Origin: Bacillota bacterium
GTDB lineage: Bacteria > Bacillota > Clostridia > Oscillospirales > Ruminococcaceae
DNA: 64,000 nucleotides
Direction of reading: 5' to 3'
NCBI GenBank assembly: GCA_023460035.1
Contig: JAEWRN010000034.1
Coordinates: forward strand, 130,303-194,302
Of this stretch, positions 1-7,463 are shown one piece after another (within the stretch, counting starts at the first letter, position 1; each line of letters begins with the position of its first letter). The translations under genes and the position numbers were made by a program. Below the pieces are notes generated by a model. That model was not told where the DNA came from and did not search any database. It saw nothing but the letters and a program-made list of their open reading frames with translations.

Positions 1-326
1 TGAACCGCGTCATTTCAATGACCTTTGTCATTGGCAGCGCACTTGCGGCCGTTGGTTCTATCTTGTACTTTACCGACCGCATGTCGGTCACCCCGTTCAG
101 CGGCAGCCTGCCGGGCCTAAAATGCTTTGTCGCCGCGGTAATCGGCGGTATTGGCAGTGTGCCGGGTGCGGTGGTCGGCGGCTTTTTGATTGGCATCAGC
201 GAAACGTTTTTGGTGGCGTTTGGTTATTCTACCTTCAGCGACGCATTTACGTTTTTGCTTTTGATTATCATGCTGCTGCTGCGGCCCACCGGCTTGTTCG
301 GTGAAAAGAACATAGACAAGGTGTGA
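1..326 (+). CDS. livH: Branched-chain amino-acid ABC permease LivH, C-terminal part
   Basis: The reading frame is open from the left edge, so the N-terminus and most of the protein lie outside the window; about 107 residues are visible against roughly 290-300 for the family. They form hydrophobic segments with the conserved small-residue stretch around VAAVIGGIGSVPGAVVGG, typical of the LivH end. LivH is one of two inner-membrane channel subunits of the LIV/HAAT transporter. The stop lies 10 bases before the livM ATG, and livM, livG and livF follow, which makes the assignment secure. The periplasmic-type binding protein (LivJ/K) should be further upstream. The last residues are a short charged cytoplasmic tail. 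Confidence 0.93.
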   Translation, partial: NRVISMTFVIGSALAAVGSILYFTDRMSVTPFSGSLPGLKCFVAAVIGGIGSVPGAVVGGFLIGISETFLVAFGYSTFSDAFTFLLLIIMLLLRPTGLFGEKNIDKV

Positions 327-336
327 GGTGTGTAAA

Positions 337-1461
337 ATGAAACAAACAATGCACAAAACGCGCAACACCACCGCCACCATTGTCACCGTTGTGTTGGTTT
401 GCGTTGCGCTCATCTTCTTAGACATGAATAAGTCGCATTATGGTATGGCGGTTTCTATTTTGCAAAAAGCAGTTATCTACTCGGTCGTTGCTGTTTCCAT
501 GAACCTGCTGAACGGTTTTACCGGCCTGTTTAGCCTGGGGCAGGCAGGCTTTATGGCGCTGGGCGCCTATACCACTGCCATGTTGACGATCCCGGTCACA
601 AACCGGGCGTCGGTGTACTACATTTCGGGCATCAACCCGATACTGGAAAAACTCAGCCTGCCGTTCCCGCTTGCACTGGTGGCGGGCGGCTTGGTGGCGG
701 CCCTGTTTGCAGTGCTGATTGGCGGCCCGGTGTTGCGGCTGAAAAGCGATTACCTTGCCATTGCCACACTAGGCTTTGCCGAGATTATCCGCGCGCTGAT
801 TGCCGCCCCGCAGATGGACACCATTACAAATGGCAGCTATGGCCTGAAAATGATCCCCACGTTTGCACATTTAATTGTGCCGTTTGCCATTGCGGCAATT
901 TGCATTCTGGTGATGGTGCTGATGCTCAATTCGTCGTATGGTCGCGCGTTCAAGGCCATTCGTGAGGATGAAATTGCGGCCGAAGCCATGGGCATCAACC
1001 TGTTTCGCACAAAGCTGATGAGCTTTGTCACCTCTAGCTTTTTTGCGGGGGTCGGCGGCGGTATGCTGGCGATGTATATGTCCAGTATCGACTCTGGTAC
1101 TTTTAAAGTGAATATCACCTATGATATTTTGCTAATTGTGGTACTGGGCGGTATGGGCAGTGTGACTGGCAGTATCTTGGGCTCGTTTTTGGTGGTGGCC
1201 AGCAAAGACTGGTGGCTGCGCTTTTTTGACGACCCTCTCACCATTATGGGGGTCAATATTCCGTTGTTCCGCACCGGGTTTCGCATGGTCGTTTTCAGCG
1301 TCTTGCTGATGGCAATTGTGCTGTTTTACCGCCGCGGCATTATGGGCACGCGCGAGTTTACATGGGACGGCTTTTTTACCTTTTTTCAAAACTTGCCGGG
1401 CAAGCTGAAAAACCTGAAAACCACCTTTGGCAAAAAGAAAGGGGGTGGGCGCAATGGCTGA
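337..1461 (+). CDS. livM: Branched-chain amino-acid ABC permease LivM
   Basis: 374-residue polytopic membrane protein, the second channel subunit of the LIV transporter. It carries about ten hydrophobic segments and the cytoplasmic EAA-like loop (IREDEIAAEAMGIN) that docks on the ATPases. The frame also contains GTG at 328, but ATG 337 is preceded by GAGGTG at a normal distance, so ATG was chosen. The C-terminus is longer than usual and ends in a Lys/Gly-rich cytoplasmic tail; this tail overlaps the start of livG by 8 bases, which implies translational coupling. Family assignment rests on strong similarity of the core and on the livHMGF gene order. Confidence 0.95.
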   Translation: MKQTMHKTRNTTATIVTVVLVCVALIFLDMNKSHYGMAVSILQKAVIYSVVAVSMNLLNGFTGLFSLGQAGFMALGAYTTAMLTIPVTNRASVYYISGINPILEKLSLPFPLALVAGGLVAALFAVLIGGPVLRLKSDYLAIATLGFAEIIRALIAAPQMDTITNGSYGLKMIPTFAHLIVPFAIAAICILVMVLMLNSSYGRAFKAIREDEIAAEAMGINLFRTKLMSFVTSSFFAGVGGGMLAMYMSSIDSGTFKVNITYDILLIVVLGGMGSVTGSILGSFLVVASKDWWLRFFDDPLTIMGVNIPLFRTGFRMVVFSVLLMAIVLFYRRGIMGTREFTWDGFFTFFQNLPGKLKNLKTTFGKKKGGGRNG

Positions 1462-2296
1462 CGCATTGCTGCGTGCAGAACACATTACCATGCAATTTGG
1501 CGGCGTTGTTGCAGTGGATGATTTGAACCTTACGGTCAATAAAGGCGAAATCGTTGCGCTGATTGGCCCCAACGGTGCGGGCAAAACCACCGCTTTTAAT
1601 GTGATTACCGGTGTTTATGCACCCACCTACGGCGCAATTTACCTGAAAGACAAAAAAATCATTTCCAACCACCCGCAGGGCAAAATGAAAAAGCTTTATG
1701 CGGGCAGCCACAGCGGTGCATTTGAAAACAGCGTGGTCAAAACGCCGGACGCCATTACCCGCCTTGGGGTAGCGCGTACGTTTCAGAATATCCGGCTATT
1801 TAAAAGCCTGACGGTGCTGGACAATGTTATGATCGCAAAGCACTTACATTTAAAAGCCAATTTGCTGTCGGCCACACTTCATTTGAATTACAAAGAAGAA
1901 GCGGCTATTCGCGGCGAGTCGATGCAGCTGCTAGAGTTGCTTGGCCTTGCCGACCTTGCAAACGAGGTGGCAGAAGGCCTGCCTTATGGCAAGCAGCGCC
2001 ACCTTGAAATTGCGCGTGCACTCGCAACCAAGCCCCAGCTTTTACTGCTGGATGAGCCCGCGGCGGGTATGAACCCGCAGGAGACCGAAGAGCTTACCGC
2101 GTTTATTTACAAAATCAAACGCGATTTTGATTTGACGGTGCTGATGATCGAACACCACATGAATTTGGTCATGGATATTTCAGACCGCATTTATGTGCTG
2201 GACTTTGGCCGGTTGATTGCAGACGGTACGCCGGAAGAAATTCAGGCAAACCAGCGCGTGATTGATGCCTACCTGGGGGTGAGCGAAGATGAGTGA
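1454..2296 (+). CDS. livG: Branched-chain amino-acid ABC ATP-binding protein LivG
   Basis: 280-residue ABC ATPase that powers LivHM. Walker A GPNGAGKTT is at about residues 38-46, Walker B is LLLLDEP, the signature is the LivG-type LPYGKQR rather than LSGGQ, and the H-loop is IEHHM. Between the first beta strands and the Q-loop segment (ARTFQNIRLF) there is an insertion of about 25 residues (NHPQGKMKKLYAG onward) that classical LivG lacks. ATG 1454 was chosen because a purine-rich AAAGGGGGTGG stretch sits just upstream; the frame extends further 5' but only inside livM. The gene overlaps livM by 8 bases and livF by 8 bases. Confidence 0.95.
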   Translation: MADALLRAEHITMQFGGVVAVDDLNLTVNKGEIVALIGPNGAGKTTAFNVITGVYAPTYGAIYLKDKKIISNHPQGKMKKLYAGSHSGAFENSVVKTPDAITRLGVARTFQNIRLFKSLTVLDNVMIAKHLHLKANLLSATLHLNYKEEAAIRGESMQLLELLGLADLANEVAEGLPYGKQRHLEIARALATKPQLLLLDEPAAGMNPQETEELTAFIYKIKRDFDLTVLMIEHHMNLVMDISDRIYVLDFGRLIADGTPEEIQANQRVIDAYLGVSEDE

Positions 2297-3011
2297 ATTT
2301 TTAAAGGTAGACAATTTAAGCGTAAGCTACGGCGGTATTCAGGCGGTCAAAGGTGTTTCGCTGCAGGTCGAAAAAGGCAAAATTGTCACGCTCATCGGGG
2401 CAAACGGCGCAGGCAAGTCTACCATACTGCGCACGATTGCAGGTATTGTGCCTGCGCAAAGTGGCAGCGTGTCGTTTGAAGGCCAGCCCATCACCGGCCT
2501 GCCCGCTTACGAAATTGTACAAAAGGGCATCACGCTGGTGCCGGAGGGGCGGCGGGTGTTTCCCAACCTGACGGTGCTTGAAAACCTGAAAATTGGTGCG
2601 TATTTGCGCAAGGATGATTTGAGCGAAGACCTTGCGTATGTGCACGGGTTGTTCCCGCGGCTGAAAGAGCGCGGCTGGCAGTTGGCCGGCACGCTTTCAG
2701 GCGGCGAACAGCAGATGCTTGCCGTTGGCCGCGCGCTGATGAGCCGGCCCAAGGTCATTATGATGGACGAGCCGTCTTTGGGCCTTGCACCGCTTGTGGT
2801 GCGGGATATTTTTGAAATCATCAAAACGGTCAATGCCGACGGCATTACCGTGCTGCTGATCGAGCAAAACGCCAATATGGCGCTGAAAGTTGCCGACTGG
2901 GCCTATGTGCTGGAGACCGGCACCCTTACATTGCAGGGGGAGGGCGCAGAGCTGATGCAAAACGAGGCAGTGCGCGCCGCATACCTTGGCAGCAACAAAA
3001 AGAAAAAGTGA
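2289..3011 (+). CDS. livF: Branched-chain amino-acid ABC ATP-binding protein LivF
   Basis: 240-residue ABC ATPase, partner of LivG. Walker A GANGAGKST at residues 37-45, Q-loop region VPEGRRVFPNLTV, signature LSGGEQQM and Walker B MMDEPSLGLAP are all intact, and length is normal. The VPEGR motif is characteristic of LivF as opposed to LivG. It starts inside the end of livG (8-base overlap) and is the last gene of the operon, followed after about 50 bases by an intrinsic terminator. Substrate is inferred to be Leu/Ile/Val or a related hydrophobic amino acid or amide; LIV-family transporters include urea and other variants, and sequence alone does not settle this. Confidence 0.95.
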   Translation: MSEFLKVDNLSVSYGGIQAVKGVSLQVEKGKIVTLIGANGAGKSTILRTIAGIVPAQSGSVSFEGQPITGLPAYEIVQKGITLVPEGRRVFPNLTVLENLKIGAYLRKDDLSEDLAYVHGLFPRLKERGWQLAGTLSGGEQQMLAVGRALMSRPKVIMMDEPSLGLAPLVVRDIFEIIKTVNADGITVLLIEQNANMALKVADWAYVLETGTLTLQGEGAELMQNEAVRAAYLGSNKKKK

Positions 3012-3065
3012 TTTTACCGCGTTACGGTAAACTTACCAAAATGCAGATGAACTTTTTATTGTATT

Positions 3066-3110
3066 AAAAACCGGATACTAACAGTTACATGTTAGTACCC
3101 GGTTTTTTGG
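3066..3110 (+). terminator. Intrinsic terminator of the liv operon
   Basis: An interrupted inverted repeat (AAACCGG..TACTAAC / GTTAGTA..CCGGTTT) is followed by a T run, 55 bases after the livF stop. It ends the liv transcript before the convergent small gene. Confidence 0.85.
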
Positions 3111-3158
3111 CGGGCGCAACATGGTGGCCCGGCTATTATTTATCGTGGTGTACCTAGG

Positions 3159-3374
3159 TTAAAGCGCAAAATCCTCCGATGTGAACTCCGGCAGCTTGGG
3201 CCGCCGTTTAGGGATGCGTTTCAGCGGGGAATAACGAAATTTGCGGCAAGAATAGTAAGGCGAAACCATCCCTTTTTTAATGCATAAAATCATCACATGG
3301 TCAGACGCTTTGCGCCCGAATTCGCAATATTCACAAGATGGGGGCACGTCACCCGCAAACAATCCGTTTTTCAT
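3159..3374 (-). CDS. Small conserved four-cysteine protein, function unknown
   Basis: 71-residue basic protein. The start ATG at 3374 is preceded by AAAGGAG at an ideal distance; a longer frame upstream has no such signal. Four cysteines are arranged as C14-x2-C17 ... C31 ... C43, with a Lys/Arg-rich segment (LKRIPKRRPK) and an acidic end SEDF. Proteins of this appearance occur widely in Clostridia as uncharacterised ORFs; that is recall, not a search. The spacing would suit binding of one zinc ion, but this is inference. It stands alone, convergent with the liv operon and divergent from phoH, sharing the upstream region with it. Confidence 0.7.
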   Translation of the reverse strand: MKNGLFAGDVPPSCEYCEFGRKASDHVMILCIKKGMVSPYYSCRKFRYSPLKRIPKRRPKLPEFTSEDFAL

Positions 3375-3603
3375 GAAAAACTCCTTTACCAACCCAGCTT
3401 TTAAATGGTAAATTTCATTTTTATTATAGCAATTCTTGAAAACCACGTAAAGGCCACAGGGCGGTATTTGAAGGGTAAAAGAGAATAAAGTCATAATATA
3501 TAAAAAATATTTGTAATTATTTTAATAAAAAAGACATTATTCAAAAGGAGATGCTGTAAAAAATCACAAAATTCTTTTCTTTTCAGCGTGCAGAAAAATT
3601 TAT

Positions 3604-3633
3604 CTGTCAGAATGTAGAAGAATGTGTTATAAT
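3604..3633 (+). promoter_or_regulatory. Predicted sigma-A promoter of the phoH operon
   Basis: CTGTCA, an 18-base spacer and a perfect TATAAT (3628-3633), about 75 bases before the phoH start. The 335-base gap between the small gene and phoH is A+T-rich and otherwise shows nothing but this site and the divergent ribosome binding site of the small gene. Confidence 0.6.
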
Positions 3634-3709
3634 GTTTCTGAGCTAAAAAAACTGTTTATTCTGACGGATAATGGGCGAAAATTATGTATAAAAGGCGGGG
3701 AGGGCCTTC

Positions 3710-4717
3710 ATGCCGGAAAGACGATTGAATTTGGATTCCATCGATGATGCGCTTGCCCTGCTGGGCAGCGGTGATGAACACCTCAAAGCGATTGAAAAGC
3801 ATTTTGGTGTGCGAGCAGTGTACCGCGGCACCGAAATCAAGCTGTCCGGGCAGCAGGAAGCCATTGACGGTGCGGCACATACCCTGCAGGCGATGCTGCA
3901 ACTGCTGAAAAACAAGACCCCGCTGGATGAACAAGCCCTTCATTACTGCATTTCTCTGGCACAGGCAGGGGATGAGAGTAAGGTGCAGGAGCTTACCGGC
4001 GATTTTGTGCTGCTGACGACAAAGGGCAGGCCAGTGCGCCCTAAAACACTGGGGCAAAAAGCTTACCTTGACTCCATTCGCAAAAACACAATTACCTTTG
4101 GGGTTGGGCCTGCGGGCACCGGCAAGACTTACCTTGCGGTCGCTATGGCAGTGCGCGCGTTCAAAGCGCATCAGGTTTCGCGCATTATTCTCACCCGTCC
4201 CGCCGTGGAGGCGGGTGAAAAACTGGGCTTTTTACCGGGGGACCTGCAAGAAAAGGTAGACCCCTATTTAAGGCCGCTCTATGACGCATTGTTTGAAATG
4301 CTGGGTGCCGAAAATTATCAGAAGCTGGTAGAAAAAGGCGTAATTGAGGTGGCACCGCTGGCTTACATGCGCGGGCGCACGCTGGACGATGCGTTTATTA
4401 TTCTGGATGAAGCGCAGAATACCACGCCGGAACAGATGAAAATGTTTCTCACCCGCATGGGGATGAACAGTAAAGTGGTGGTGAACGGGGACATCACGCA
4501 AATCGACCTGCCGCAAAAATCGCGCAGTGGTTTGTTGGAAGCAACCGTGGTTTTGAAAAACATTGAGGGAATAGCCAGTATTCGCCTGACAGACAAGGAT
4601 GTGGTGCGCCACCGCCTTGTACAGGAAATTGTGCGTGCTTACGAGCGCGCCAGCGCCAAAAAAACGGCGACTAGGGTGCGCCACCCAGACAGCAATGATG
4701 CGGTGGACGCTCGATAA
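3710..4717 (+). CDS. phoH: PhoH family ATPase
   Basis: 335-residue P-loop ATPase. The N-terminal ~110 residues hold a KH-like/PhoH N-domain; Walker A GPAGTGKT is at 133-140 and Walker B FIILDEAQN lies near 235, followed by the conserved MFLTRMG and GDITQIDLP motifs of the family. PhoH proteins are ATPases linked to RNA metabolism; the adjacency to ybeY, an endoribonuclease of rRNA maturation, is the near-universal arrangement. The start ATG follows GGGGAGGG. First gene of an apparent phoH-ybeY-dgkA-era-recO-mutS2 operon. Confidence 0.95.
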   Translation: MPERRLNLDSIDDALALLGSGDEHLKAIEKHFGVRAVYRGTEIKLSGQQEAIDGAAHTLQAMLQLLKNKTPLDEQALHYCISLAQAGDESKVQELTGDFVLLTTKGRPVRPKTLGQKAYLDSIRKNTITFGVGPAGTGKTYLAVAMAVRAFKAHQVSRIILTRPAVEAGEKLGFLPGDLQEKVDPYLRPLYDALFEMLGAENYQKLVEKGVIEVAPLAYMRGRTLDDAFIILDEAQNTTPEQMKMFLTRMGMNSKVVVNGDITQIDLPQKSRSGLLEATVVLKNIEGIASIRLTDKDVVRHRLVQEIVRAYERASAKKTATRVRHPDSNDAVDAR

Positions 4718-4751
4718 TGCTTTATTTTGAAAGGAAAGAAGGACAAGCAGG

Positions 4752-5246
4752 ATGCATAATAAAGTGTATATTACCAACCAGCAGAATGCGGTCAAAATTC
4801 CGACCGGCATTCGCATTTTAATTCGCCGCAGCTGCAACGCGGTATTAGAGACCGAGGGGTTTGACCGCCCGGCAGAGATCAGCGTGACCTTTGTGGACAA
4901 CGAACATATTGCGCAGCTGAATGCCCAATATCGCGATAAGCCGGTGGAGACCGATGTGCTCAGCTTTCCCCTTGGCAGCGACGGCAAATACGATGTGAAC
5001 GAAGAGACTGGCGCCGCAATGCTGGGCGATGTGGTAATATCCATGGAAAAGGCAATGGAACAGGCCAATATTTACGGACATTCGCTACAGCGCGAAGTCG
5101 CATTTTTGACCGTGCATTCCATGCTGCATCTGCTGGGCTATGACCATGTGGAAGGCGGCCTTGCAGAGGTTCATATGCGCGAAAAAGAAGAGCAGGTGCT
5201 GATAAAGCTGGGGCTGCCCCGCACCATTGCTTATACACCGGAATAA
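4752..5246 (+). CDS. ybeY: Endoribonuclease YbeY (rRNA maturation and quality control)
   Basis: 164-residue single-domain metalloprotein. The zinc-binding signature HSMLHLLGYDH gives H122, H126 and H132, all present. YbeY takes part in 16S rRNA 3'-end maturation and 70S quality control. ATG follows AAGGAAAGAAGGA about ten bases upstream. Its stop codon (TAA, ending 5246) is immediately followed by the dgkA ATG, so the two are probably translationally coupled. Length and order match other Firmicutes. Confidence 0.95.
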   Translation: MHNKVYITNQQNAVKIPTGIRILIRRSCNAVLETEGFDRPAEISVTFVDNEHIAQLNAQYRDKPVETDVLSFPLGSDGKYDVNEETGAAMLGDVVISMEKAMEQANIYGHSLQREVAFLTVHSMLHLLGYDHVEGGLAEVHMREKEEQVLIKLGLPRTIAYTPE

Positions 5247-5747
5247 ATGAAAGGGGCAACCGGTTTGCGTAAAGGTGGCTTTTTTCGCGGGTTTGTTTAC
5301 GCGGGTGCCGGTATCTTGCGCGGCATCCGGGAGGAGCGCAACCTGCGGTTTCATTTTGCAGCGGCGGCATTTGTGATTTACTTTTCACATTTTTACGCGT
5401 TTTCTGTTGCACAGAGGATGCTGCTTGCCCTAGTCATCTGCGGGGTTATTTCGCTGGAGCTTGTCAATTCGGCCTTAGAGCGTGTGGTTACAAACCCCAA
5501 AACCCCGCAGCGTTATGCGCTTGCCGGGGCAGTAAAGGATATGGCGGCCGGGGCGGTGCTGGTGTTTTGTATTGGCGCCGCTTTTTGTGGTGTGCTGTTG
5601 TTTTTTGACGCTGCCGTGCTGCAACAGATCATTGCTTACTTTTTGGCTGCATGGTACCGCCCTGTGTTATTGGCGGTAGCCCTTTTGGCGGCCTATTTGT
5701 TCGTGTTTCAATATGACCATTTTGACAAAAGGAGAAACAACATTTGA
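5247..5747 (+). CDS. dgkA: Diacylglycerol/undecaprenol kinase family membrane protein
   Basis: 166-residue membrane protein. The core contains the kinase signature LELVNSALERVV and the following AVKDMAAGAVLV helix, with the N-terminal ERNLRFH segment, as in Gram-positive undecaprenol kinases that recycle undecaprenol to its phosphate for wall synthesis. The usual Asp after ERVV is replaced (ERVVTNP), and the C-terminus has about 40 extra residues including one more hydrophobic helix and a basic end, so the protein is longer than the usual ~125-130. It abuts ybeY without a gap and overlaps era by 4 bases. Substrate (undecaprenol versus diacylglycerol) is inferred from lineage. Confidence 0.87.
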   Translation: MKGATGLRKGGFFRGFVYAGAGILRGIREERNLRFHFAAAAFVIYFSHFYAFSVAQRMLLALVICGVISLELVNSALERVVTNPKTPQRYALAGAVKDMAAGAVLVFCIGAAFCGVLLFFDAAVLQQIIAYFLAAWYRPVLLAVALLAAYLFVFQYDHFDKRRNNI

Positions 5748-6655
5748 CTCTGAAACAAGAGAACCAGACAAAGTCTGTTTTCGTCGCGATTGTGGGCCGC
5801 CCCAACGTGGGCAAGTCCAGCCTGCTGAATGCGCTGATTGGCGAAAAGCTGGCCATTGTGACTTCAAAGCCGCAGACGACCCGCACTAAAATCACCGGCA
5901 TCCTGACAAAAGAAGAAACACAATATGTCTTTTTGGATACCCCCGGCATTCACCAGCCGCGCACCCGCCTTGGCAAACATATGGTAAAGGCGGTAGAAGA
6001 AAGCGTGGGCGATGGCGACGTGAGCCTGATGGTGTTTGAGCCGTATGGAGATTTGACCGAGGCAGAGCAAAGCCTTGTCGAAGAGCTGCGCCGCACCGGT
6101 GCGCCGGCCATCGCCGCGGTGAATAAGACCGACTGCTTAAAAAAGCCGCAGGACCTTGCTGCCCGTATTGACTTTTTAAATGGGCTTGGCGTATTTCAAA
6201 CGGTCATTGGGGTGTGTGCGGCCACCGGCGACGGGGTGCCGCAGTTATTAGAGCTTTGTGGACAGTACGCTATCTTGGGGCCGCATTATTTCCCCGAGGA
6301 TTCTTATACCGACCTGCCGGAAAAGGCCATTGTGGCAGAGCTGGTGCGTGAAAAGTTGTTGCTGTTTTTACGCGACGAGCTGCCGCATGGCACTGCCGTA
6401 GAGGTAGAGCGCTTTAAAGAGCGCGAGGACGGTAAACTGGTGGATATTGAGGTCACCATTTTTTGCGAAAAGAAAAGCCATAAGGGTATGGTGATTGGCA
6501 AGGGCGGCGCAATGTTGAAAAAAATCGCGACCGCCGCGCGGCAGGACTGTGAGGACTTTTTGGGCCAAAAGGTCAATTTGCAGTGCTGGGTCAAGGTGAA
6601 AACCGACTGGCGCGACAATGAGTTCTATTTGAAAAACTTTGGGTTTTCTAATTAA
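5744..6655 (+). CDS. era: GTPase Era
   Basis: 303-residue GTPase needed for 30S subunit assembly. G1 GRPNVGKS is at 18-25, G3 DTPG at 65-68, G4 NKTD at 127-130, and a C-terminal KH domain with GKGGAMLKKI contacts 16S rRNA. The start is TTG 5744, overlapping the dgkA stop by 4 bases and preceded by AAGGAG at a good distance; no ATG lies nearby in frame. Position after ybeY and dgkA and before recO is standard for Firmicutes. Confidence 0.96.
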   Translation: MTLKQENQTKSVFVAIVGRPNVGKSSLLNALIGEKLAIVTSKPQTTRTKITGILTKEETQYVFLDTPGIHQPRTRLGKHMVKAVEESVGDGDVSLMVFEPYGDLTEAEQSLVEELRRTGAPAIAAVNKTDCLKKPQDLAARIDFLNGLGVFQTVIGVCAATGDGVPQLLELCGQYAILGPHYFPEDSYTDLPEKAIVAELVREKLLLFLRDELPHGTAVEVERFKEREDGKLVDIEVTIFCEKKSHKGMVIGKGGAMLKKIATAARQDCEDFLGQKVNLQCWVKVKTDWRDNEFYLKNFGFSN

Positions 6656-6702
6656 GCGGCAGGCCCTTCCGCTTTGCAGCACAGTAAAGGAGAACGCCGC
6701 AT

Positions 6703-7452
6703 ATGGCGCAGCAGATCAAAACAAAAGGGGTCGTCCTGCGGGAGGTTCATACCGGTGAATCCGACCGCATTTTGACGATTCTGACACCACAATACGGGGT
6801 GATCTCCGCCTCGGCCAAAAGCTCTCAGCGGCTGAAGAACAAGCTGTTTGCCGCTACAGGGCTTTTTTGCTATTCTGATTTTGTGCTGTTTGAAGGCCAC
6901 AGTATGTATATTGTGGATGAAGCAGAAGCAATTGAGAACTTTTTTGGCCTGCGCGCCAGCGTGGAGGCAATGAGCCTTGCTATGTATTTGGCCGAACTGC
7001 TGAGCACACTTGCGCCGGAAGGCGAAGAAGCCATGGCGCAGCTGCGGCTGCTGCTGAACAGCTTTGCGCTGATTAGCAAAGGGCAAAAGGACCTGCATCA
7101 AATTAAACTGATCTGCGAGCTGCGTGCGCTTGCGAACGCGGGCTATATGCCGGATCTTGTTGCTTGCGGCGGCTGCGGCTGTTACGAGGACACCGCGTTT
7201 TTCTTTGACCTTGAACAAGGCACGCTGCTCTGTGGCAGCTGTGCTGCAAAGCAGGGCAGGCAGGTCAATCTTTCGGGCGCAGAGCTTGCGGCAATGCGCC
7301 ATATTTTGTATAGTGAGCATGAAAAGGCATTTGGCTTTACACTGGTACCCCAAAAGATGAAACACCTTTCTGCCATTGTGACAGCCTATGTTGTGCGACA
7401 GCTGGACCACCGTTTTAAAAGCTTGGACTTTTTGCAGACGGTGCTGCCCTGA
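6703..7452 (+). CDS. recO: DNA repair protein RecO
   Basis: 249-residue recombination mediator that loads RecA with RecR at gaps. N-terminal OB fold (VVLREVHTGESDRILTILT) is followed by a helical domain with an intact four-cysteine zinc site, C155-x2-C158 and C177-x2-C180. ATG 6703 follows AAAGGAG at 10-11 bases. It sits 47 bases after era and 11 bases before mutS2. Confidence 0.94.
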   Translation: MAQQIKTKGVVLREVHTGESDRILTILTPQYGVISASAKSSQRLKNKLFAATGLFCYSDFVLFEGHSMYIVDEAEAIENFFGLRASVEAMSLAMYLAELLSTLAPEGEEAMAQLRLLLNSFALISKGQKDLHQIKLICELRALANAGYMPDLVACGGCGCYEDTAFFFDLEQGTLLCGSCAAKQGRQVNLSGAELAAMRHILYSEHEKAFGFTLVPQKMKHLSAIVTAYVVRQLDHRFKSLDFLQTVLP

Positions 7453-7463
7453 GGAGCGAAAAA

